From Anaerotruncus sp. (lineage in GTDB: Bacteria > Bacillota > Clostridia > Oscillospirales > Ruminococcaceae), in the NCBI GenBank assembly GCA_021770005.1, contig JAETRV010000007.1, forward strand, positions 1 to 64,000: 64,000 bases of DNA, given 5' to 3'. Below, one piece after another: positions 27,580 through 36,011 of the stretch. The notes under the pieces were generated by a model, which saw only the letters and a list, made by a program, of their open reading frames with translations, had not been told where the DNA came from and did no database searches. Within the stretch, counting starts at the first letter, position 1, and each line of letters opens with the position of its first letter. Both the position numbers and the translations under genes were made by a program.

Positions 27580-27927
27580 TCAGTCGAAAAATTTCCCCTT
27601 GTAGAAGTTTTCATTTCCGGTTTTTCGGGCGGTCAGCCGGAACAGGACGCAGCCGTCGGGGCAGACGATCTCCTTGCTGTAGGGACTGCTGCCGCCGATC
27701 TTCTCTAGATCTCCGCCGCTCCTGACCGCTTCCATAATCGGGAACAGCATCATCATGGTCTTGGAGCAGATTCCCTGCCCGTCGGCATTGACAGGGCAGC
27801 CATAGGTGCAGGTATACCGGTCCCCGACCTCCTCGCCGTTCCGGCAGTACCGCTCGGTATGGTCACCGCGGAGAAATCCGGTGACCTCAACCGTAAACTC
27901 GTATTCCTCATCATACCATTTCTTCAT
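27580..27927 (-). CDS. TIGR04076-like cysteine-containing small protein
   Basis: A 115-aa soluble protein resembling the TIGR04076 family of anaerobes. It has scattered cysteines (RYCRNGEEVGDRYTC, YGCP, GICSKTMMMLFP, VCPDGCV) in a family-like order, including the EVGD and P-I-M-E-A pattern. Function unknown; a metal or redox role is only a guess from the cysteines. AAGGAGGG precedes ATG. It is convergent with gerKC. Confidence 0.6.
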   Translation of the reverse strand: MKKWYDEEYEFTVEVTGFLRGDHTERYCRNGEEVGDRYTCTYGCPVNADGQGICSKTMMMLFPIMEAVRSGGDLEKIGGSSPYSKEIVCPDGCVLFRLTARKTGNENFYKGKFFD

Positions 27928-27973
27928 GGGTACCCTCCTTCATTTTGAAACAGGCTTTATTTGATTGCTAGGA

Positions 27974-28495
27974 TTACACCCCCATCACGACCGTTTTTAG
28001 AAATTGGTGAAATGTGTGATAGAGATTCTCGGGCAAAGGGGCAGGGCAGGACATCACGACAAGCTGGTGTCCGGAATAGCCCGCGTGATACGCAGGGTGG
28101 CAATGCTCGTAGACGTTTGCCTGGTAGTTGACCCGTTCATAAAACGATTTACGGCGGATGGAAACTTCATCAACCGGTGGGTCGATCTCCAAAATCACAG
28201 GTTTCCCTCTCTGGTTCAGGAGTTCCAAGGCTCTCTGCCCATATTTTTTGTTCCGCATAGCGGGCAGGATACAGAAATGCTCGACATAAATAAACTGCTC
28301 GGTTTCCCAACATAACATCAGGCCGACAAACTGGTCTTTGTCATAAATTAGGTTGAACTGGTAGTTCTCATGGCCCATAATCCGGGACTGGGAATCCGCT
28401 TCCCGCTGCTCATGGAACGGAAAACTGATCTGGTATAACGCCATTGCTTCCGCAAATTTTGCGTGTTCCGTCGTGGTCAAACGTTCGAATCTCAT
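27974..28495 (-). CDS. GNAT-family N-acetyltransferase
   Basis: A 173-aa acetyl-CoA-dependent transferase. The central IYVEHFCILPAMRNKKYGQRALELL carries the beta4 strand and the pyrophosphate-binding R/K-x-x-x-G-x-R-A loop. VILEIDPP is the following strand. The acceptor is unknown. Its ATGA start overlaps the end of the HAD gene upstream, so the two are co-translated. Confidence 0.87.
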   Translation of the reverse strand: MRFERLTTTEHAKFAEAMALYQISFPFHEQREADSQSRIMGHENYQFNLIYDKDQFVGLMLCWETEQFIYVEHFCILPAMRNKKYGQRALELLNQRGKPVILEIDPPVDEVSIRRKSFYERVNYQANVYEHCHPAYHAGYSGHQLVVMSCPAPLPENLYHTFHQFLKTVVMGV

Positions 28496-29187
28496 GTTAC
28501 AAGCTCCTTTTCAGTAGGTTCTATACCAATCAGCTCGAATAATGCAGGTATATCAGAGTAATCTTGGATGGTGGCCGCAACGCCGCTATCTGACAGGTGG
28601 TTTTTCCGCATGGATGCCACGCCGATTACCTTCCAGGCGCCGGCACGTCTGGCGGATTCGATTCCTGACGGCGCATCCTCAAATACGATGCAGTTGTGGA
28701 TCTCCACGCCCAGAAGTTTCGCCGCTTTCAGATACAGATCGGGTGCGGGTTTCCCGGGCAACGTCCCGTCATTGTAAACGACTTTGTCAAGGTCAAACCA
28801 TCTGCCTAGATCAAGATGCTCAAAAAAGAACTTCACGTTGTTCCATCCCGAAGCGGTTGCAATCGTAATAGGGACATTGCGGGCGGCCAGCTGGTCCAGA
28901 AATGTGGGCAACCCGTTGGCAAGCCGAAATGCGGTGCTATCCAGACAGAGCTTCCGGTAGATGGCCTCTTTTTCTTCCTCCAACGCTTCGATCTCCGTTC
29001 TTGACAAAGGGCGCCCTAAAAAGTAAGGCAGGGAAAAATCCGCGTTTCTGCCATGCACATAGTCCCGGAATTCCTGATCGGTGACCGTCCGCCCTGTCTT
29101 TTCCATCAGAAACTGTTTCCATGATTCCTCCTGAAACAGTTCGTCAAAGAACATGGTTCCATTAAAATCAAAGAGAATACCCGCCAT
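28492..29187 (-). CDS. HAD-superfamily phosphatase/phosphoglucomutase-like, DxN variant
   Basis: A 231-aa HAD protein with an alpha-helical cap. The four motifs are ILFDFNGT (Asp7), TIATASG, the Lys in GKPAPD, and IVFEDAPSGIESA. The second residue of the DxD pair, normally the acid/base Asp, is Asn9. This should weaken plain phosphatase chemistry and points to a DxN subgroup seen in other Firmicutes. AGGGAA precedes ATG; the promoter is at 29221-29249. It is coupled to the GNAT gene. Confidence 0.88.
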   Translation of the reverse strand: MAGILFDFNGTMFFDELFQEESWKQFLMEKTGRTVTDQEFRDYVHGRNADFSLPYFLGRPLSRTEIEALEEEKEAIYRKLCLDSTAFRLANGLPTFLDQLAARNVPITIATASGWNNVKFFFEHLDLGRWFDLDKVVYNDGTLPGKPAPDLYLKAAKLLGVEIHNCIVFEDAPSGIESARRAGAWKVIGVASMRKNHLSDSGVAATIQDYSDIPALFELIGIEPTEKELVT

Positions 29188-29220
29188 TCTTGTTCCCTCA
29201 TTTCCGCATTAGTTTTCCCT

Positions 29221-29249
29221 ATCATAGCACATAGGCCAAGGAATGCCAA
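29221..29249 (-). promoter_or_regulatory. Sigma-A-type promoter of the HAD-GNAT pair
   Basis: On the minus strand, TTGGCA (29249-29244), 17 bp, TATGAT (29226-29221). Confidence 0.75.
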
Positions 29250-29313
29250 GCTGTATTTGGCGAGGGTACCGGGGATTTTCTATAAAACTAGGAAAAGAAA
29301 GGCGGAATTTCTC

Positions 29314-29340
29314 TTGACAAATAGACCAAATCAGTATAAT
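29314..29340 (+). promoter_or_regulatory. Promoter of the copper operon
   Basis: Perfect TTGACA (29314-29319) and perfect TATAAT (29335-29340), but only 15 bp apart. This short spacer should lower basal activity. The GC palindrome at 29360-29374 follows about 20 bases downstream. Confidence 0.7.
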
Positions 29341-29358
29341 CTATTGACATAGACCCAC

Positions 29359-29375
29359 ACCCCCTGTTGGGGGGA
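29359..29375. promoter_or_regulatory. CsoR-type operator
   Basis: The palindrome ACCCCCTGTTGGGGGG has five-base C and G tracts around a 4-base centre, the form known for CsoR copper repressors (C-tract/G-tract repeats with AT-rich flanks). It lies between the -10 box and the copA start, so bound CsoR would block the polymerase. A CsoR gene ends the same operon. Confidence 0.75.
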
Positions 29376-29390
29376 GAAGGAGGAATGAGG

Positions 29391-31949
29391 GTGAAACAGA
29401 AATTCGATGTGACGGGTATGACCTGTTCGGCCTGTTCGGCGCATGTGGAAAAAGCGGTATCCAAGGTGGATGGGGTCCGCGCGGTCACGGTGAACCTGCT
29501 TTCCAATAATATGGCGGTTGAATACGACGAAGCCGCAGTGGATGCGCAGAAGATCATCCACGCGGTGGAGGATGCAGGCTACGGCGCGTCGGTGCACAGT
29601 GCAAAGCCGGTCCAGCAGGCGCAGAAACCGGTCGACCATGTTCAGGAAGAGATTTCTAATATGAAATTCCGGCTAATCGTCTCGTTCCTATTTATGGTCC
29701 CGCTGATGTATGTTTCGATGGGGCATATGATGGGGCTGCCGCTCCCGCACTGGCTCCATGGGAATGCGAATGCGGTGGCGTTCGCATTCACCCAATTTCT
29801 GCTCGCGCTGCCCATCCTCTATGTGAACCGGAAATATTACAAGGTTGGTTTTAAGACGCTGTTTAAGGGTTCCCCGAATATGGATTCCCTGATTGCGATT
29901 GGATCGACTGCGGCGATGGCTTATGGAATCATTGCAATCTATATGATCGGCTATGGGCTGGGGCATGGCGACAGTGAGATGGTCAGCCGGTACTCGATGG
30001 ACCTCTATTTTGAGTCCGCCGCAATGATCCTTGCATTGATTACGCTGGGAAAATATCTGGAAACCCGCTCGAAGGGGAAGACGAGCGAGGCAATCACCAA
30101 GCTGATGGACCTTGCCCCCAAGACTGCGCTGGTGGAGCGGGACGGTGTCGAACTCGAAATCCCGGTGGAGGAGGTCGCGGTGGGGGACCTGGTGATTGTC
30201 AAGCCGGGGCAGAGCATCCCGGTTGACGGCGAGATCGCCGAAGGCAGCTCCGCAGTGGATGAGTCCGCCTTGACTGGCGAGAGCATCCCGGTCGAGAAGC
30301 ACCCGGGGGACCGGGTCATCGCGGCCACCATCAACAAATCCGGTTGGTTCAAGTTCCGGGCGACCAAGGTCGGCGGGGACACGACCCTTGCGCAGATCAT
30401 CGCGCTGGTGGAGGACGCTGCCAATTCCAAAGCCCCGATTGCCAAGCTGGCGGATAAGGTCAGCGGCATCTTTGTCCCGGTGGTCATCGGGATTGCGGTA
30501 CTGGCGGCAGCGGTCTGGCTAATCGCCGGCTATTCGGCTGAATTTGCCCTCTCGACCGGGATTGCGGTGCTGGTGATCTCCTGCCCCTGTGCGCTGGGGC
30601 TTGCGACCCCAGTCGCCATTATGGTCGGGACCGGGAAGGGTGCGGAAAACGGCATCCTGATCAAATCGGCGGAAGCGCTCGAAACCGCCCACACGATCAA
30701 TACCGTTGTGCTGGATAAGACCGGCACCATCACCGAGGGCAAGCCCCGGGTGACCGATCTGGTGACCGCGCCCGGTGTGGAGGAAGATACGCTGCTTGCG
30801 GCAGCGGCTTCGATCGAGAAACCGTCCGAGCATCCGCTGGCTGAGGCGATTGTGGAGGAGGCGTCCGCGCGCGGCCTTTCGCTCCATGGTGTAACCGGTT
30901 TTTCAGCGGTTGCAGGGCAGGGGATTGAGGCCCGAATTGACGGAAAGCGGTTCCTCGCGGGCAACCTGAAGATGATGCAGGAGAATAGTGTCCAGACGAA
31001 TGGATTCGAACAGCAGGGGGAGGCGCTCTCCGAGCAGGGAAAAACGCCCCTTTATTTCGCGGCAGAAGGGCGGATGCTCGGACTGGTCGCGGTGGCGGAT
31101 ACCGTCAAGCCGACCAGCCGCGCGGCAATCGACGCTTTTAAGTCGATGGGGGTTGACGTGGTGATGCTGACCGGTGACAACCGCCGGACTGCCGAAGCGA
31201 TCCGCCGTCAGCTCGGGATCGACCGGGTCATCGCGGAGGTGCTCCCGCAGGATAAGGAGCGGGAGGTCAGTGCAATCCAGCAGACCGGCAGGAAGGTGGC
31301 GATGGTCGGGGATGGAATCAACGATGCGCCTGCCCTCACCCGCGCGGATGTCGGGATTGCGATTGGCGCGGGCACCGATGTTGCGATTGAGTCGGCGGAT
31401 GTGGTGCTGATGAAGAGCGACCTGCTCGACGCGGTGACCGCAATCGAGCTGTCCCGCGCGGTGATCCGCAACATCAAGCAGAACCTCTTCTGGGCGTTCT
31501 TCTACAACACAATCGGGATTCCGCTGGCAGCGGGGGTATTTTTCCCGCTCTTCGGGCTCAAGCTGAATCCGATGTTTGGCGCGGCGGCAATGAGCCTCAG
31601 CTCGGTCTGCGTCGTGTCCAACGCGCTCCGCCTGAAACTGTTTCAGCCCCGCCATAGGGCGGTTGCAGATACCCCCGCGCCTGTGCCGGCAGTATCGGAA
31701 CAGACCGGGGAGACCAAATTAGAGAGCAAAGGAGAAAACCGTATGGAAAAGAAAATGATGATTGAGGGCATGTCCTGCGGGCATTGCAGCGCGCGGGTGG
31801 AGAAAGCGCTCAACGCGCTCGAAGGGGTTTCCGCAAAGGTAGACCTTGAGGCAAAATGCGCAGCGATTTCGACCGAGGGCAAGGTCAGCGATGAGCAGCT
31901 CAAGGCGGCAGTGGCCGATGCTGGCTACGAAGTCGTCTCGCTTTCCTGA
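29391..31949 (+). CDS. copA: Copper-exporting P1B-type ATPase with N- and C-terminal HMA domains
   Basis: It pumps Cu(I) out of the cell. The 852-aa protein has an N-terminal HMA domain (MTCSAC, Cys12/Cys15), eight helices with the ion-binding CPC (SCPCALG), TGES, the phosphorylated Asp in DKTGT, and GDGINDAP. A second HMA domain closes the protein (about 785-852, GMSCGHC), joined by a Pro/Ala/Thr linker. The GTG at 29391 is preferred because AAGGAGG sits 7 bases upstream and it gives the standard [11 protein letters not shown] start. The ATG at 29385 would be one base from that site. csoR overlaps its stop codon. Confidence 0.97.
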   Translation: MKQKFDVTGMTCSACSAHVEKAVSKVDGVRAVTVNLLSNNMAVEYDEAAVDAQKIIHAVEDAGYGASVHSAKPVQQAQKPVDHVQEEISNMKFRLIVSFLFMVPLMYVSMGHMMGLPLPHWLHGNANAVAFAFTQFLLALPILYVNRKYYKVGFKTLFKGSPNMDSLIAIGSTAAMAYGIIAIYMIGYGLGHGDSEMVSRYSMDLYFESAAMILALITLGKYLETRSKGKTSEAITKLMDLAPKTALVERDGVELEIPVEEVAVGDLVIVKPGQSIPVDGEIAEGSSAVDESALTGESIPVEKHPGDRVIAATINKSGWFKFRATKVGGDTTLAQIIALVEDAANSKAPIAKLADKVSGIFVPVVIGIAVLAAAVWLIAGYSAEFALSTGIAVLVISCPCALGLATPVAIMVGTGKGAENGILIKSAEALETAHTINTVVLDKTGTITEGKPRVTDLVTAPGVEEDTLLAAAASIEKPSEHPLAEAIVEEASARGLSLHGVTGFSAVAGQGIEARIDGKRFLAGNLKMMQENSVQTNGFEQQGEALSEQGKTPLYFAAEGRMLGLVAVADTVKPTSRAAIDAFKSMGVDVVMLTGDNRRTAEAIRRQLGIDRVIAEVLPQDKEREVSAIQQTGRKVAMVGDGINDAPALTRADVGIAIGAGTDVAIESADVVLMKSDLLDAVTAIELSRAVIRNIKQNLFWAFFYNTIGIPLAAGVFFPLFGLKLNPMFGAAAMSLSSVCVVSNALRLKLFQPRHRAVADTPAPVPAVSEQTGETKLESKGENRMEKKMMIEGMSCGHCSARVEKALNALEGVSAKVDLEAKCAAISTEGKVSDEQLKAAVADAGYEVVSLS
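31743..31949 (+). CDS. copZ: Possible internal translation start giving free CopZ-like copper chaperone
   Basis: Inside copA, in frame, an AAAGGAG sits 8 bases before an ATG at 31743. Translation from it would give a 68-aa protein ([15 protein letters not shown]...), the size and sequence type of a stand-alone CopZ chaperone. Most relatives encode CopZ as a separate gene. Here the reading frame of copA runs into it without a stop. Both a fused and a free form may therefore be made. This is inferred from sequence alone. Confidence 0.45.
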   Translation: MEKKMMIEGMSCGHCSARVEKALNALEGVSAKVDLEAKCAAISTEGKVSDEQLKAAVADAGYEVVSLS

Positions 31950-32212
31950 TGCAGGCGGATAAAAAGCAGGTGAGCCGCCTGCTGAAAACCGCCCGCGGGC
32001 AGATCGACGGGATTCTCCGGATGATCGAGGAGGACCGCTACTGCATGGACATTTCAAACCAGATCATGGCGACCGGTTCGGTGCTTGCGCGCGCCAATAA
32101 AGAGGTGCTGCGCGGGCATATGGAAAGCTGCGTGAGCCAGGCGTTTGAAACGGGCAACGCGGATGAGAAGATCGAGGAGCTGCTCGGTCTGCTGGATAAG
32201 CTGATTAAATAA
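31949..32212 (+). CDS. csoR: CsoR-family copper-sensing repressor
   Basis: An 87-aa all-helical metal-sensing repressor. The Cu(I) ligand set C-H-C is present as Cys32, His57 and Cys61, with the same spacing as in characterised CsoR proteins. Copper binding should release it from the operator at 29359-29375. Its ATG overlaps the copA stop (TGATG), so translation is coupled. Putting the repressor last makes the operon self-limiting. Confidence 0.94.
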   Translation: MQADKKQVSRLLKTARGQIDGILRMIEEDRYCMDISNQIMATGSVLARANKEVLRGHMESCVSQAFETGNADEKIEELLGLLDKLIK

Positions 32213-32224
32213 GGCAGACGAAAA

Positions 32225-32262
32225 GAGCCGGATGTGCGTTGCACATCCGGCTCGGATTTTTT
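32225..32262 (+). terminator. Intrinsic terminator of the copper operon
   Basis: A perfect 13-bp stem (GAGCCGGATGTGC at 32225-32237, GCACATCCGGCTC at 32241-32253) with a 3-nt loop, then GGATTTTTT. Confidence 0.92.
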
Positions 32263-32367
32263 CCATGTAGTTGCATTGGGGGAACAAAAAGATTCGGCAT
32301 CTTTTGCTTTGGCCTAAAAGCCAACACTTCACGGGACGGCGCTTCCTCCCATAGGGAAGAACACGGG

Positions 32368-32534
32368 CTAGGGACTGTTTGAAAAATCGAAATCACCGTC
32401 TTTTTCTACAAAAAGCGGCATCTGCTGCGTCAAAAATGCGCGGAATACATCAAGTATTCCTGTGCTTTTTTCCTCGCAACTGCTCATTTTTTGCGAAAAA
32501 TCCGTCAATTTCTCTATTTTCAAACAAGCCCTAG
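32368..32534. repeat. 167-bp inverted-repeat element (MITE-like)
   Basis: This element fills most of the 318-bp gap between csoR and the DUF6882 gene. Its ends are CTAGGGACTGTTTGAAAA and, reversed, CTAGGGCTTGTTTGAAAA (16 of 18 identical). Looser similarity continues inward to about 50 bp on each side (GAAAT, then CCGTC/ACGGA, then a T-run). It holds no gene. The minus-strand gene next to it takes its TAG stop from the element end. One-arm relatives lie at 14341-14389 and probably 44515-44530. No flanking target duplication is evident. Confidence 0.7.
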
Positions 32535-33064
32535 GCATCAAGCTGCTTGGTTAGCGCTAAGAACAATTTCATGTTCCCGTCGTTGAGCGGGGCGATATAC
32601 GGGGCGATTGCATCCAGATAATCCGCTGAAATCGCGAGGATATCATAGAGCTGCTCATCCGAGATTGGGAAATTGGGCAGCTCATAAAACGCCTGCCCAG
32701 TGAGTGCGGCAAGCTCCTTGAGTTTGGCGGATTTTTCGGCGAGCAGGTTGTCCGGATCGGCCCACGACCAGAGCCACATGCCGATAGGGGCGGCCAGCAT
32801 CCCAACCGGAATATAGGAGAATTTTACAATATTGCTGCCGTCTGCCCGCCGGAACCACGCGACCCCGGCGTCATGGTCGAGCTGTATGCTGGTACATTCC
32901 TCAAGATTGTAATCCTCAAACAGCCGCTTTAACTTGGGCTGGGCGCGGCTGCGGCAGGCCAGTACATAGGATGCGTACCCCTCCGGGCTGCTGACCGGAA
33001 GTGTCGCGGGCTGGGGCGGTTCAGTAAACTCGTCCGGATGCCTGCGGCCGAATAGATGGAACAA
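32531..33064 (-). CDS. DUF6882-like protein
   Basis: A 177-aa soluble protein with a Trp-rich segment (GMWLWSWADPDNLL, about residues 95-108) like that of the DUF6882 family; function unknown. It starts with TTG at 33064, with AAGGAGG seven bases upstream; a nearby ATG is out of frame. The stop codon TAG is supplied by the end of the inverted-repeat element. YbjN follows the same orientation 40 bp upstream, so the two may be co-transcribed. Confidence 0.65.
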   Translation of the reverse strand: MFHLFGRRHPDEFTEPPQPATLPVSSPEGYASYVLACRSRAQPKLKRLFEDYNLEECTSIQLDHDAGVAWFRRADGSNIVKFSYIPVGMLAAPIGMWLWSWADPDNLLAEKSAKLKELAALTGQAFYELPNFPISDEQLYDILAISADYLDAIAPYIAPLNDGNMKLFLALTKQLDA

Positions 33065-33104
33065 TCATATGCCTCCTTCGTAGTCCCCTTCGGTGAGAGG
33101 GCAG

Positions 33105-33566
33105 TCAGTCTTCGCTGTTTTCGATCTTGTCGATCGCTTCTTTGGGATCGGCGTTGCCATAGAGGACCGACAGCAGGCCAGGCGCATAACGATCAATCAT
33201 GCAGAAACCAATGTTGACAATCCGGTCGATCAGCGCGGGGTCAACCGGCGTATCTTTCCAAGGGGCAGTCGCTTTGTAACGCAGTTCGCCGTCATCAAAA
33301 TCCAGCTCAAAATTGCCGATCGTCAGGCCGTAGTTCGCGCGGGCGATATACTCCGCGGCTGCCGCGAGCTTGTCCGACGCAACCTTGAGCGGGAAGATCG
33401 AATAGACGGTAAAATCATCGTTTTCCTTGAGCTGGATGATACAGGTGCAGCTGTCAACACTCTGCATGTTCATCCGCATGATGAAATATTCATCCTCTTC
33501 GCGGTAATCATATCTCCATTCCTGATCGTCCAGATATTGTTTGATGGCTTCATAGCTTTTGGACAT
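33105..33566 (-). CDS. YbjN-domain protein
   Basis: A 153-aa protein with the YbjN fold (type III chaperone-like): YDYREEDEYFIMRMNMQ, the AAAEYIARANYGLTIGNFELDFDDGELRYK core, and the C-terminal helix. Role unknown, perhaps protein-protein binding. ATG 33566 has GGAGG 8-9 bases upstream; the ATG at 33581 overlaps that site and is rejected. Its promoter is at 33604-33632. Confidence 0.82.
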   Translation of the reverse strand: MSKSYEAIKQYLDDQEWRYDYREEDEYFIMRMNMQSVDSCTCIIQLKENDDFTVYSIFPLKVASDKLAAAAEYIARANYGLTIGNFELDFDDGELRYKATAPWKDTPVDPALIDRIVNIGFCMIDRYAPGLLSVLYGNADPKEAIDKIENSED

Positions 33567-33603
33567 TGGGCAATCCTCCAATCCAAGGTAATCATTCTAT
33601 TTT

Positions 33604-33632
33604 ATTATAATGTAGTTTCTTCAAAAAAACAA
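33604..33632 (-). promoter_or_regulatory. Promoter of the ybjN-DUF6882 pair
   Basis: On the minus strand, TTGTTT (33632-33627), 17 bp, perfect TATAAT (33609-33604). Confidence 0.65.
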
Positions 33633-33680
33633 TCGGTTGTCCCTATTGGACACTGCAAAATTTTTGAAACAGGAATCTGG

Positions 33681-34514
33681 TCAAGCTTTTTTGCCGACCT
33701 CAATCATCCGTTCACAGCTTTTGGTGACCGCATTGATCGTTGCAGCGCGGAAACCGCCATCCTCAAGTGCATGGACACCAGCAATCGTACTGCCGCCGGG
33801 CGAGCAGACGCTATCCTTGAGGGCAGCGGGGTGGCGCCCGGTCTGCAAGACCATCTCGGCAGAGCCAGCAAGCGTTTGAGCGGCAAGCTGGACCGCCATC
33901 TCCCGGGGGAGCCCGTTCTCTACGCCGCCATCCGCCATCGCTTCGATCATCAGGTAGGCAAATGCGGGCCCACAGCCGCTGATGCTGGTGAGCGGGTCAA
34001 TCAGCCGTTCGGGCAGCAGATAGGAGATGCCCACCAGATCGAACAGCTCTTTCGCAAGAGCACAGTGCGCCTGCTGGGCATGCTTGCCCGCCGCGATTCC
34101 CGCCACCCCTTTGCGCACCAGCATCGGTGTGTTGGGCATTACCCGAATCACCGGATTTTCCGGGAAAAATCCCTCCAGAAACTCCAGCGTCACACCGCCC
34201 ATGATCGACAAGATCAACTGATCGGGGCGGACTTCGTCCCGCAGCGCCTCAAGCACCGCGCGTGCAAACTGCGGCTTGATTGCAAATACCAGGATATCCC
34301 CCTGCCGGGCGGCCTCTTTTGCGCCCTCGTTTTGCGGATCATTGGGCAGCGTTGCAAAACCATACCGGGTCGCCAGGTCCACCAGCCGTTCCTCGTTCAG
34401 ATCGGTAATCGTCACCATTTCGGGGCGCACCACGCCGCTTGCCGCCGCGCCGCTGAAAATCGCCTCACACATCTGCCCACCGCCGATGACACTGATCCGT
34501 TTTTGTTCTAACAT
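33681..34514 (-). CDS. proC: Pyrroline-5-carboxylate reductase
   Basis: It carries out the last step of proline synthesis, reducing pyrroline-5-carboxylate with NAD(P)H. The Rossmann loop ISVIGGGQMCEAI is at the N-terminus. The family signature LTSISGCGPAFAYLMIEAMADGGVENGL and the ALKDSVCSPGGSTI loop lie in the C-terminal half. ATG 34514 (277 aa) is the family start, with AGGAGA upstream; the in-frame upstream ATG lies near the promoter. Single gene with its own promoter. Confidence 0.96.
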   Translation of the reverse strand: MLEQKRISVIGGGQMCEAIFSGAAASGVVRPEMVTITDLNEERLVDLATRYGFATLPNDPQNEGAKEAARQGDILVFAIKPQFARAVLEALRDEVRPDQLILSIMGGVTLEFLEGFFPENPVIRVMPNTPMLVRKGVAGIAAGKHAQQAHCALAKELFDLVGISYLLPERLIDPLTSISGCGPAFAYLMIEAMADGGVENGLPREMAVQLAAQTLAGSAEMVLQTGRHPAALKDSVCSPGGSTIAGVHALEDGGFRAATINAVTKSCERMIEVGKKA

Positions 34515-34563
34515 TACGCTTTTCTCTCCTGTCTGTTTCAAAAAATACCTTGTCTTATGTCTT

Positions 34564-34592
34564 ATTGTACGCAAAATCCTGCTATTTGTAAA
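34564..34592 (-). promoter_or_regulatory. Promoter of proC
   Basis: On the minus strand, TTTACA (34592-34587), 17 bp, TACAAT (34569-34564), 50 bases before the start codon. Confidence 0.75.
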
Positions 34593-34696
34593 CCCTTCCG
34601 TATCGTTTTCGATTTCGTCACAATTTAGACATATTATCCTGCTATGCTTTCTTCATATACAATATGAAATTTTGTTTGATGGGAGGGGGACCCCAT

Positions 34697-35293
34697 ATGC
34701 GTCAAAAACTGCTTTCCTGCCTGCTCGCCGCCCTGCTCGCCTGCGGACTTGCGATTCCTGCGTATGCCGCCGAAGGCCCTGTGCTATCTAAAGAATGCCA
34801 GGTCTTGTCCAATACGGTGGTCTATAACTATGTGATGCTTGCCGCCCCGTACAGCCGGGGAGTTAACGGGGATGCAATTTATTGCCGGATTGTTGACCGG
34901 GTGCGGGACGATGACGGGAACGCTTATCAGGTGGTAGACAGTGCGCAGCTGCGGGACACCACCCAGTTTCAAAAACGCATCCGCACCACCACCGGTGGGG
35001 GGCTGGTCTGGACGATTACCCGCGAAAATTATGACAAAGATGGATTTCAGGGCAGCAGTTTTTGCGTCAAGCTGCGCCCTGAAGCGACGGACGGACAGTC
35101 GGTGATTGAATTCGAGTCGATCTATACCGCCCGGCAGGACACCGTCCTCGATGTGATCCCCACCGGAGGGGATGCCGAGCATCCGGTACAGATGACGGTG
35201 AAAAAGGGCGCGAAGATCACCACAGCCTGCCGGTTGAATATCAATGAAGAAACGATGAAAGTGACCAACTATCCGGAATCCATCCAACGGTAA
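34697..35293 (+). CDS. Secreted protein of unknown function
   Basis: A 198-aa protein with a clean Sec signal peptide (RQKLLSCLLAALLACGLAIP, cleavage after AYA near residue 24). A beta-rich mature part with few cysteines follows, with no repeats and no sorting motif. No family recognised. ATG 34697 is preferred over 34664 because GGGAGGGGG lies 8-10 bases upstream and the signal begins there. Single gene closed by a strong terminator. Confidence 0.75.
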   Translation: MRQKLLSCLLAALLACGLAIPAYAAEGPVLSKECQVLSNTVVYNYVMLAAPYSRGVNGDAIYCRIVDRVRDDDGNAYQVVDSAQLRDTTQFQKRIRTTTGGGLVWTITRENYDKDGFQGSSFCVKLRPEATDGQSVIEFESIYTARQDTVLDVIPTGGDAEHPVQMTVKKGAKITTACRLNINEETMKVTNYPESIQR

Positions 35294-35297
35294 ATCC

Positions 35298-35339
35298 AAA
35301 GGGGCCCCGCCTGGGAAAACAGGCGGGGCCCCTTTTTTC
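35298..35339. terminator. Intrinsic terminator after the secreted protein gene
   Basis: A 16-bp stem (AAAGGGGCCCCGCCTG at 35298-35313, CAGGCGGGGCCCCTTT at 35320-35335) with T6 on the plus strand. It also faces the end of the convergent DUF4830 gene. Confidence 0.92.
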
Positions 35340-35355
35340 TTTGCAAAAGATGGGT

Positions 35356-35850
35356 TCAGTCGGTTTCCGCCGCAAAACCATGCATAAATCCGTCCAGCTC
35401 GATCGAGCAGATGTCTCCGCCGATAATCTTATTTTTGTAGGTCACGATATTGGCGCGTATATTTTCGGGCTGGTCCGGATAATTGTTCACAATATAAGTG
35501 TACCGTTTGCAGCGTTTTCCCGCATATTTGGTAAGGTCACAGCCCTGTGCTTTCTGAATTTCGTTGTAGTTAGAGAAAACGTCGTCCATCTCTTTCGGGA
35601 TCAGCACATCAAGGATTTCCTCAGCTTCCGACTCCACCTCCCAGCCGAACGACTCCAAAAACGAAACCCGCTGCTCATTGGTTTTGGCAGCTGTCTTTTC
35701 GATCTTGACCTCGGCGGGGGCCTGCGCTACGTCACCTGCAAGCTCGGATAATGCGGATTTTGCCCACAGGCCCCCTGCAAATGCGAGTACCAGCGCCGCA
35801 GCCGCAGCCGCAAGCTGCTTTTTGGTCACCCGGAATGTAATTGTAAACAT
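35356..35850 (-). CDS. DUF4830 membrane-anchored protein
   Basis: A 164-aa protein with one N-terminal helix (about 10-32) and an outer domain of the DUF4830 type: NEQRVSFLESFGWEVE, IPKEMDDVFSNYNEIQ, DLTKYAGK, YTYIVNNYP and GGDICSIELDGFMHGF. Unknown function, common in Clostridia. ATG 35850 has GGGGAGG 8 bases upstream; a TTG one codon earlier is less likely. Confidence 0.82.
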   Translation of the reverse strand: MFTITFRVTKKQLAAAAAALVLAFAGGLWAKSALSELAGDVAQAPAEVKIEKTAAKTNEQRVSFLESFGWEVESEAEEILDVLIPKEMDDVFSNYNEIQKAQGCDLTKYAGKRCKRYTYIVNNYPDQPENIRANIVTYKNKIIGGDICSIELDGFMHGFAAETD

Positions 35851-35954
35851 CAATGTTACCTCCCCAACAGTTCCATAATAGAAATCTTAGTTCCATGTAT
35901 ATGTCCCTGGTGGGAATTTTATTTGAAACTTAGGAAAGTTTTTGTTCCATAGGA

Positions 35955-35987
35955 CACAAAAAGGCCGGGGACTTTGTCCCCGGCCTT
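35955..35987 (-). terminator. Intrinsic terminator of the EF-G-like gene
   Basis: A perfect 12-bp stem (AAGGCCGGGGAC at 35961-35972, GTCCCCGGCCTT at 35976-35987). A T-run follows on the minus strand, 25 bases after the stop codon. Confidence 0.9.
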
Positions 35988-36011
35988 AAATCCTGAACGA
36001 TTTTCCAGCTT

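Noticed and set aside
33093-34511. 472-codon plus-strand frame opposite ybjN and proC
   Set aside because: It runs across two well-supported minus-strand genes and their promoter. The translation is low in hydrophobic segments and matches nothing.
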